From Acidobacteriota bacterium (GTDB lineage: Bacteria; Acidobacteriota; Vicinamibacteria; Vicinamibacterales; 2-12-FULL-66-21), in contig JABFWM010000484.1 in NCBI GenBank assembly GCA_013362195.1, positions 1-6,066 on the forward strand: a stretch of DNA of 6,066 nucleotides. The letters are read 5' to 3'. The translations under genes were made by a program, and so were the position numbers. Shown one piece after another: positions 1-5,299 of the stretch. Positions within the stretch are counted from its first letter, which is position 1; every line of letters starts with the position of its first letter. The notes under the pieces are model-generated. The model had not been told where the DNA came from, made no database searches, and saw nothing but the letters and a program-made list of their open reading frames with translations.

Positions 1-1531
1 GGTTCTCGTGATGGGGTGCATCAACGTCGCGTGCATGCTGACGGCACGCGGGATCGATCGCGGCGCGGAGTTGAGCGTGCGGCGTGCGCTCGGCGCCTCG
101 CGCGTCCGCATCATCCGTCAACTCACGATCGAACACGCGATCCTCGCGTTTGCCGGAGGCGTGCCGGGCTGCGCACTCGCCGTCGTCCTCCTCCGCACGG
201 CGGCAGGCGCGATCTCCGACGCGGACCCCGGGATGGCGACGCGCATCGCCACTGGTTTCGATGCGCTTCCGGTCGCGGCCGGATCGATGGTGCTCGCGTG
301 CATGCTGTTCGGCACGCTGCCGGCGCTGCGCCTCTCGCGGCGAGGCGTTGCGGGCGCGCTCGCTGGCGTGCCGCCAGGCGACCGCATTCACGTTGGCGGC
401 TACGGCGCGCGCGACCTCATCGTCTTCTTCGAGACCGGATCCGCTGTCGCCCTGATCCTGTTCGCCGCGATGGCCGTGAATTTCTTCACCGAGCTGCGGC
501 GGGTGTCCCCGCTGTTCGCGGCCGACGATCTGGTCGGCATCAGCGTGCCTGCGCCAGCGGCGGCCGCCGCCCGGAGCCGCGTCGCGGCCGTGGCAGGCGC
601 CACGCGAGTCGCCGTCACCTCGTCGTTGCCCGGGAGCATGGCGCTTCGAAGCGATGCGGCGTACCTGGAAACGGACGGCGATCGCCGCGTCGCGGTGTCA
701 CGCGTCGCCGCCGACGCATCACTGTTCGACACGATGCGCCTTCCGATCGTTCGTGGACGTTCATTCGATGTGGACGACACCGGTGCGTCGCGCGTGGTCG
801 TCGTCAGCGAGAGCGCCGCACGCGCACTCGCTCCCGACGCGGACGCCATCGGGTTACAGGTACGCATCGTCGACGGGACGTCGGTCCCGGCGACGGTCAT
901 CGGAATCTCCCGGGACGCGATGGAGTACGGGTCGCTGTCGCGCGCAGGACTGGTGCTGCCCGAGGTCTACACGCCGTACGAGCCGCCACGGTCCGGACGC
1001 GCGTTCCTCCTCGTACGCGCGCATGACGCACGAACGGTGATAGACACGCTCGCGATGGCGGCGAGGAGCGCGGGCCAGTCGAGACCGTCGCGGGCCTGGA
1101 TGATCAGCGACCTGCTTCGGCCGCGCGAACGCGCGGCCGGAGTGATCGCATGGCGTGGGGTCGGCCTGTTCGCCCTGACGGCCCTGCTGATTGCCGCGAG
1201 CGGCATCTTCGGCGTCGTCAGTCAGTCCGTCGCGCAGCGCACGACGGAGCTCGGCGTTCGCGTCGCTGTCGGCGCATCGGCGCGGCGCGTGCTCGGGATG
1301 GTGCTGGCGCGCGAGACGAAGCTGATTGCCGCCGCCATCGCGTGCGGCACCGTGACGACGATTGCACTCACGCAGGCGATGTTCATCGAAGTGGCGGCGT
1401 TGAGCGTGGCCAGGCCTTCGATCGTCGTGCAGGCGCTGGCGCTGTGTGGAGGGATGGCCGGGGGCGCGGGTGCGCTCGCGACCTGGCGAATCCTGCGGCT
1501 CGATCCCGCGGCCGTGTTACGCCGACACTGA
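1..1531 (+). CDS. ADOP-type ABC transporter permease (FtsX/MacB superfamily), 5'-truncated by window
   Basis: Inner-membrane permease subunit of the MacB/FtsX superfamily, probably acting with a separate ATPase in export or mechanotransmission across the envelope; substrate unknown. The frame is open from base 2, and a possible GTG at 8 lies inside a transmembrane segment, so the true start is outside the window. Numbering from base 8, 507 residues are visible. The FtsX signature after a membrane helix occurs twice: ELSVRRALGAS at 21-31 and ELGVRVAVGAS at 414-424. This internal duplication is the hallmark of ADOP permeases. Hydrophobic helices are visible near 43-63, 88-107, 139-160, 385-405, 435-457 and 472-492. 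Residues about 161-380 form the second periplasmic (MacB_PCD-like) domain, containing RLPIVRGRSFDVDDTG. The C-terminus LDPAAVLRRH matches the usual family ending. ADOPs are typically about 800 residues, so roughly the first PCD and helix are missing. It is convergent with the ABC ATPase gene and not in its operon. Confidence 0.9.
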   Translation, partial: VLVMGCINVACMLTARGIDRGAELSVRRALGASRVRIIRQLTIEHAILAFAGGVPGCALAVVLLRTAAGAISDADPGMATRIATGFDALPVAAGSMVLACMLFGTLPALRLSRRGVAGALAGVPPGDRIHVGGYGARDLIVFFETGSAVALILFAAMAVNFFTELRRVSPLFAADDLVGISVPAPAAAAARSRVAAVAGATRVAVTSSLPGSMALRSDAAYLETDGDRRVAVSRVAADASLFDTMRLPIVRGRSFDVDDTGASRVVVVSESAARALAPDADAIGLQVRIVDGTSVPATVIGISRDAMEYGSLSRAGLVLPEVYTPYEPPRSGRAFLLVRAHDARTVIDTLAMAARSAGQSRPSRAWMISDLLRPRERAAGVIAWRGVGLFALTALLIAASGIFGVVSQSVAQRTTELGVRVAVGASARRVLGMVLARETKLIAAAIACGTVTTIALTQAMFIEVAALSVARPSIVVQALALCGGMAGGAGALATWRILRLDPAAVLRRH

Positions 1532-1596
1532 GGCGGCGCGCTCCCGGTCGTGGCCCCTCACGCAGGCCCCGCGCCGGACGCGGGAGATCTCACCCG
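1532..1596. other. Convergent intergenic gap with a small GC hairpin
   Basis: This 65-base gap separates two converging stop codons (TGA at 1529-1531 on +, TGA at 1599-1597 on -). It contains a perfect 6-bp inverted repeat, CCCGCG at 1568-1573 and CGCGGG at 1579-1584, around a 5-base CCGGA loop. The position suits a shared bidirectional terminator. There is no T-run after the stem on either strand, so it does not meet the usual intrinsic-terminator pattern, and GC-rich genomes give such stems by chance. Confidence 0.3.
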
Positions 1597-2304
1597 TCAG
1601 GCCGTGGCCGTGGCCACCGCGGCGGCGCCCTTCACGTCCTTTTCGACTTGCCCGTCGCGGATGTGAATGACGCGGTGCGCGTGCGCCGCAATATCCGCTT
1701 CGTGGGTGACGAGGACGATGGTGTTGCCGGCGCCATGCAGCCGCTCGAATACCGCCATGATCTCGACGCCGGTCTTCGAATCGAGATTTCCGGTCGGCTC
1801 GTCGGCGAGCAGGATCGATGGGTCGTTCACGAGGGCGCGGGCGATGGCGACGCGCTGCCGCTGACCGCCCGACAGCTCGTTGGGCCGATGGCTCGCACGC
1901 TGCGTCAATTCGACCTTCTCGAGCGCCTGCCGCGCCCGCTCCTGCCGTTCCCGCGCCGGCACGCCGGCATAGACGAGCGGCAGTTCGACGTTGTGCAGCG
2001 CCGTCGCGCGGGGCAGCAGGTTGAAGGTCTGGAACACGAACCCGATCTCTTCGTTGCGGATCCGTGCGAGCTCGTCGTCGTTCATCGACGCGACTTCCTT
2101 GCCGTTGAGCGTGTAGCTCCCCCTGCTCGGCGTGTCGAGGCAGCCGATCAGGTTCATCAGCGTGGATTTGCCGGATCCGGACGGGCCCATGATCGCGACG
2201 TACTCGCCGCGCTCGATGTCGATCGACACGCCTCGCAGCGCGTGGATCTCTTCGGACCCCATCACGTAGGTCTTCCAGAGGTCGGTGGTCGTGATCAGTC
2301 CCAT
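1597..2304 (-). CDS. ABC transporter ATP-binding protein, LolD/MacB type
   Basis: Cytoplasmic ATPase of the LolD/MacB/FtsE-like group, which energises FtsX-type permeases in lipoprotein release, export or envelope signalling. The 235 residues are a complete single nucleotide-binding domain: Walker A GPSGSGKS at 40-47, Q-loop Q92, signature LSGGQ at 144-148, Walker B ILLADE at 164-169, D-loop NLDS at 173-176 and switch histidine H201. All catalytic residues are present. There is no fused permease, so it is a LolD-like stand-alone subunit rather than full MacB. The ATG at 2304 puts the family's usual N-terminus in place; a GGTGA at 2312-2308 is a plausible though close ribosome site. It lies 76 bases downstream of the J-domain gene on the same strand and is probably the last gene of that unit. 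No permease follows on this strand: the next gene is the convergent ADOP permease. An analogue of Myxococcus PilH is possible but unproven. The tail after residue 224 is Ala/Val/Thr-rich and uninformative. Confidence 0.93.
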   Translation of the reverse strand: MGLITTTDLWKTYVMGSEEIHALRGVSIDIERGEYVAIMGPSGSGKSTLMNLIGCLDTPSRGSYTLNGKEVASMNDDELARIRNEEIGFVFQTFNLLPRATALHNVELPLVYAGVPARERQERARQALEKVELTQRASHRPNELSGGQRQRVAIARALVNDPSILLADEPTGNLDSKTGVEIMAVFERLHGAGNTIVLVTHEADIAAHAHRVIHIRDGQVEKDVKGAAAVATATA

Positions 2305-2380
2305 AGTTCACCGTCTCTACGACTGCGGACACTGTGGTGTTCCACGCAGCGGCCGATTCGATGCCGCCGCCGCGCAGCGG
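2305..2380 (-). other. Intergenic gap between J-domain gene and ABC ATPase gene
   Basis: This 76-base gap has no convincing sigma-70 promoter, so co-transcription from upstream is the simpler reading. It holds an 8-base direct repeat, CGCAGCGG, at 2345-2352 and 2373-2380, and a small inverted repeat (GTGG 2334-2337, CCAC 2342-2345, loop TGTT). Both are short enough to be chance in this GC-rich DNA. Confidence 0.3.
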
Positions 2381-3202
2381 CTATTTGCTCTCGCGCAGCC
2401 GCTGGATCACGGCGCGGACCGGCGACGGGGTGTCTGGGGGAAACAGCGCCTCCCAGTCTCGCACATCGACCGGCACGAGCACAGGGCCGGGGTTCCGCGA
2501 ACGGCGGCGCTGCTCGCTGACGCTCGCCGCCAGTTCCTTCGCGGGCGCCAGCGACGATCCGAGCAGCAGCACACACGCGATCCCTTCGCCCGTCGTCTTC
2601 AGCGCGCGCGGCCAGACGTCCGCGATGGCGTCGGCATCGACCTGGGGAACGAACCGCACCAGCAGCCGAACCGCCTCGTCGCCCCGGCGAAACAATCCCT
2701 TCTTCGGATTCGCGACGAACATCGCGTCGAACCCCCCCGCCGACGGCGTTTCGGCGCCCCCGAACACGGCGGCCACCGCGTCGCGCAGCTTGAGCATGGC
2801 GGCGCGCTTCACGAGCTCGGTCCCTGCCGTCGAGGCCGGAGCGCGCCTCGCCGCGCGTTCTTCAGGCGCCCGTTCTTCAGACGAAGGAGGGGGGGGCGGC
2901 GGTTGGGCCGCCTCCCGGCGGCGCGGCGGCGGTGTCGTCGCCCACTGCAGCGGCGGCTTCTGGTCGGTCGCGCCGCCCGCGCGCAGCGCCTCGTCGTACT
3001 GGGCACGGAGGTTCGCGTCCATCAGGACGCGGTAGGCCTCGGTGAGATCCGCGGCGATGGCCGACGCCATGTCCTGGAACTCCTGTCCGAGGTGCTGCAC
3101 CTTGTCCGGATGGTACTTGGCAATCTCGCGCCGGAACGCCTTCTTGATTTCCTCTTCCGGAGCGCTCGCCTGGATCGACAGCAGGTCGTAATAGTTCTTC
3201 AA
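2381..3202 (-). CDS. J-domain (DnaJ-like) protein, translationally coupled to the PilB/GspE gene
   Basis: Predicted Hsp40-type co-chaperone that would recruit and stimulate a DnaK/Hsp70 partner on a specific client. Starting at the TTG at 3202-3200 gives 273 residues beginning MKNYYDLLSI, the normal opening of a J domain. The J domain spans about 2-75, with the essential HPD triad at 31-33 inside AKYHPDK and a final helix containing LTEAYRVLMD. A Pro/Arg/Glu-rich linker follows at about 82-125 and includes a run of six prolines. There is no Gly/Phe region, no CxxCxGxG zinc centre and no DnaJ C-terminal domain, so this is a class III (type C) J protein. Residues 126-273 form a separate domain I do not recognise, with a hydrophobic strand CVLLLGSS at 210-217 and VLVPVDVRDWEALFP at 241-255, suggesting an alpha/beta fold. 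The start overlaps the upstream ATPase stop in a TTGA arrangement, pointing to coupling. A longer in-frame version from 3349 would bury the J domain's natural N-terminus and is rejected. No signal peptide, so cytoplasmic. Confidence 0.85.
   Translation of the reverse strand: MKNYYDLLSIQASAPEEEIKKAFRREIAKYHPDKVQHLGQEFQDMASAIAADLTEAYRVLMDANLRAQYDEALRAGGATDQKPPLQWATTPPPRRREAAQPPPPPPSSEERAPEERAARRAPASTAGTELVKRAAMLKLRDAVAAVFGGAETPSAGGFDAMFVANPKKGLFRRGDEAVRLLVRFVPQVDADAIADVWPRALKTTGEGIACVLLLGSSLAPAKELAASVSEQRRRSRNPGPVLVPVDVRDWEALFPPDTPSPVRAVIQRLRESK
3199..3202 (-). promoter_or_regulatory. Overlapping stop/start (TTGA) between motor ATPase and J-domain genes
   Basis: On the minus strand the four bases TTGA contain the TTG start of the J-domain gene (3202-3200) and the TGA stop of the ATPase gene (3201-3199). 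This geometry is typical of translational coupling by re-initiation. An AGGG at 3209-3206 is the only Shine-Dalgarno-like match upstream and sits only 3 bases from the TTG. A weak start codon and poor site suggest output depends on ribosomes finishing the ATPase gene. Confidence 0.7.
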
Positions 3203-5214
3203 CGGCCCTGGTTCTTGAACTCGGCGACGTTCGAGGCGGGCAGCTCGAGCTGACGCTTCGACTTCAATTGCTTCTTGCCCGGTTTGGACGCGGCGCTGGA
3301 CGCGCAGAACGGACAGAACTGCCAGCCCGCCTGCAGCGCGCGGCCGCACTTGTTGCAGCTCGCGTTGAGACGGTGACCGCAGTGGGGACAGGCCATGAAA
3401 TCCATCGCCACCGCGCCGCCGCAGCCGCCGCAGAGCGTCCGCATCTCGCTCACTTCGGTGACGACGCGAAGGAGCTCCTCCGCGGTCGTCACGCCCGCCT
3501 TCACCTTGGCGAGCCCGTCCTCGCCGAGCGAGATCATCCCCGCCGCCACCGCGGCGTCACGGATCATGTCTTCGCCCGCTTTCTGCGCAATCAGCCGACG
3601 CACCTTGTCGTTGACGCGCATCACTTCATACAGGGCGATCCGTCCGCGATAGCCGGTGTGGTTGCATGCCTCACAGCCGACGGCGCGGTAGAACACGAAC
3701 TGCGACGCCTCTGCTTCCGACATGTTGAGCGCGCGGAGCGTCTCGCCCTCGGGGGTGTACTGCCGGCGGCAGTCGACGCACAGCCGCCGGACGAGCCGCT
3801 GCGCGACGACGCCCACCAGCGCCGAGGCGATGACGTACGGCTCCATGTTCATGTCCATCAGCCGCGTCACGGTCGAGGGCGCGTCATCGGTGTGGAGCGT
3901 GGACAGCACGAGGTGGCCGGTCTGCGCCGCCTGCATCGCGATCTTGGCCGTCTCGTGGTCGCGCACCTCGCCCACGAGGATGACGTCCGGATCCTGGCGC
4001 AGGATCGCGCGCAGCGCGTTGGCAAACGTGAGCTTCGCCTTCTCGTTGATCTGCGTCTGGTTGACGCCCGGGATCTGATACTCGATGGGATCTTCGATCG
4101 TGATGATGTTCGTCCGCCCCGACTTGATGGAGCTGATCGCCGAGCTCAGCGTCGTCGATTTGCCGCTCCCCGTGGGACCGACGACGAGAATCATGCCGTG
4201 CTGATGCCGCAGGAAGAAGCGCAGCTCCTCCATCGCCGCCGCCGACAGCCCGAGCTCTTCGAGCGGCGGCGCGCCCTTGCGATGATCGAGCACGCGCAGC
4301 ACGATCTTCTCGCCGTAGAGCGTGCGCAGCGTCGACACACGGAAGTCGACGTCCTTCCCGTCCTCCGTCTTGATCCGCAAGCGGCCGTCCTGCGGCAGCC
4401 GCTTTTCCGCGATGTCCATGCCGGCCATGATCTTCACGCGGGCGACCAGCCCTTCGTGCACCCACTTCGGCAGGTCCATCACTTCTTTCAACATGCCGTC
4501 GAGGCGGTGACGGACGATCACGCCCCGCTCCGCGGGCTCGATATGGACGTCGCTGGCGCGACTGGTGATGCCGCTGTTGACCACCAGATCCACGAGATCG
4601 ATGATGGGCGCCGAGTCGCTGGTTTCGCTGCCGGCCGCGGCCGCCGGGTTCGCGGCCTTTTCGAAGATCTCCGTGTTGCTAAGGGGAACCAGCGCGGCCT
4701 GCGGCGCTTCCGGTGTCCGGTTCTGCGCCTTGCTCCCGACCGGGACGGCCAGCCCGGTGGATTGCCCGCCCTCGTACTTCGCGAGCGCCTTGTCGGGATA
4801 CCCCACTTCAATCGCCTGCAGAATGTCGGTCCGCGTCGCGACCACCTGCTTGATGCGATAGCCGGTCTGAAACTCGAGGTCCTGGACGAGGCTGAACAGC
4901 AGCGGGTCGGACATCGCGACGGTCAGCAGGTTCTTCTCCAGCTTCACCGCGACGCAGATGCGCTTGAGCGCGAGGTCCTTCGAAATCAGGACGATCGCCG
5001 TTGCATCCGGCGGATCGTCAGCAAGGCTCACATAGGGGAACCCGAGCTGGTAGGCGAGAGCCTTGGTGATCTGCTTCTCGGTTGCCAGATTCAGCCGGAT
5101 GAGGACGGCGCCGATCCGCTCGCCGGTCTTCTTGTGCTCCACCAGCGCGACCTGGAGGTCGGCCTCGGAGATCAGTCCCGCCTGAATGAGACATTCACCT
5201 ATTTTTTTGCGCAC
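3199..5214 (-). CDS. pilB: PilB/GspE-family type IV pilus / type II secretion assembly ATPase with C-terminal double zinc ribbon
   Basis: Hexameric cytoplasmic motor ATPase that powers pilin polymerisation or pseudopilus extension at the inner-membrane platform. With the GTG at 5214 it has 671 residues. An MshEN/T2SSE N-terminal domain covers about 1-140, a variable Ala-rich linker about 141-200, then the N2 and C domains. Visible motifs: Walker A GPTGSGKST at 346-354, Asp box ITIEDPIEYQ at 371-380, Walker B ILVGEVRD at 412-419, His box with H434 and H441, and the family's zinc-binding cysteine pairs C479/C482 and C514/C517. All are intact. An added tail holds four more CxxC pairs (595-637) and a basic stretch. 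Family members usually have about 500-580 residues, so the tail accounts for most of the excess. GTG was chosen because RKKIGECLIQAGLIS is the normal N-terminus, AGGA lies just upstream (5221-5218), and the extension to 5382 runs back into the preceding gene. The N-terminal domain favours PilB/MshE over GspE, but the GspB-like neighbour leaves GspE possible. Confidence 0.92.
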   Translation of the reverse strand: MRKKIGECLIQAGLISEADLQVALVEHKKTGERIGAVLIRLNLATEKQITKALAYQLGFPYVSLADDPPDATAIVLISKDLALKRICVAVKLEKNLLTVAMSDPLLFSLVQDLEFQTGYRIKQVVATRTDILQAIEVGYPDKALAKYEGGQSTGLAVPVGSKAQNRTPEAPQAALVPLSNTEIFEKAANPAAAAGSETSDSAPIIDLVDLVVNSGITSRASDVHIEPAERGVIVRHRLDGMLKEVMDLPKWVHEGLVARVKIMAGMDIAEKRLPQDGRLRIKTEDGKDVDFRVSTLRTLYGEKIVLRVLDHRKGAPPLEELGLSAAAMEELRFFLRHQHGMILVVGPTGSGKSTTLSSAISSIKSGRTNIITIEDPIEYQIPGVNQTQINEKAKLTFANALRAILRQDPDVILVGEVRDHETAKIAMQAAQTGHLVLSTLHTDDAPSTVTRLMDMNMEPYVIASALVGVVAQRLVRRLCVDCRRQYTPEGETLRALNMSEAEASQFVFYRAVGCEACNHTGYRGRIALYEVMRVNDKVRRLIAQKAGEDMIRDAAVAAGMISLGEDGLAKVKAGVTTAEELLRVVTEVSEMRTLCGGCGGAVAMDFMACPHCGHRLNASCNKCGRALQAGWQFCPFCASSAASKPGKKQLKSKRQLELPASNVAEFKNQGR
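3304..3432 (-). other. Predicted double zinc-ribbon tail of the PilB/GspE-family ATPase
   Basis: Encodes residues 595-637 of the ATPase. Four CxxC knuckles occur in 43 residues: CGGC (595-598), CPHC (609-612), CNKC (620-623) and CPFC (634-637). The spacing pairs them into two zinc ribbons, as in stand-alone double-zinc-ribbon domains. They are distinct from the canonical CxxC pairs of the motor at 479-482 and 514-517. The remaining 34 residues to the C-terminus are Lys/Arg-rich then neutral. Zinc binding is inferred from the motif alone; partner binding is the usual role of such domains. Confidence 0.8.
5202..5208 (-). repeat. A7 homopolymer in codons 3-5 of the ATPase gene
   Basis: Seven T on the plus strand, read as A7 on the coding strand, directly after GTG CGC at the start of the ATPase gene (AAA AAA ATA). 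It encodes Lys-Lys-Ile. The present length keeps the frame intact. It is striking because this DNA is otherwise very GC-rich. Confidence 0.6.
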
Positions 5215-5263
5215 GTTTCCTACCCGAACTCTCAGTGCGGCGCGGATGAGTTGCCTGCGGGGA

Positions 5264-5299
5264 ACACCGTATTTTAGGCTATTGCCGGGCCGGGAACAA
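5264..5299 (-). promoter_or_regulatory. Candidate sigma-70-type promoter for the ATPase / J-domain unit
   Basis: On the minus strand, TTGTTC at 5299-5294 (3 of 6 to the -35 consensus) is followed after exactly 17 bases by TAAAAT at 5276-5271 (5 of 6 to the -10 consensus). Transcription would start near 5264, leaving a leader of about 50 bases before the GTG at 5214. The A/T-rich -10 stands out in GC-rich surroundings. The -35 begins directly after the TAG stop of the GspB-like gene, so the unit could be driven from here, from upstream read-through, or both. Confidence 0.5.

Noticed and set aside
1568..1584. GC hairpin as a definite intrinsic terminator
   Set aside because: There is no T-run on either side and the stem is only 6 bp. 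Kept only as a low-confidence note on the convergent gap.
2345..2380. 8-base direct repeats (CGCAGCGG) as an operator or attachment site
   Set aside because: Only two copies of a short GC-rich word, no symmetry and no linked mobile gene; chance is sufficient.
1150..2520. 456-codon open frame on the plus strand
   Set aside because: It spans the end of the permease, the convergent gap and the antisense of the ABC ATPase. The composition is Arg-rich and it has no domain; it is a shadow.
2285..3253. 322-codon plus-strand frame opposite the J-domain gene
   Set aside because: Arg/Pro-rich low-complexity translation with no motif; the opposite strand has a clear J domain.
3203..3349. Upstream extension of the J-domain protein to an ATG at 3349
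   Set aside because: It would add 49 residues of shadow-like Arg-rich sequence within the zinc-ribbon tail of the ATPase gene. The TTG start gives the standard MKNYYDLL J-domain opening.
3268..5277. 669-codon open frame on the plus strand
   Set aside because: It lies antisense to the motor ATPase gene, is rich in Arg/His/Ala/Leu as expected for a codon-phase shadow of GC-rich DNA, and shows no recognisable domain. The minus-strand frame has all PilB/GspE motifs.
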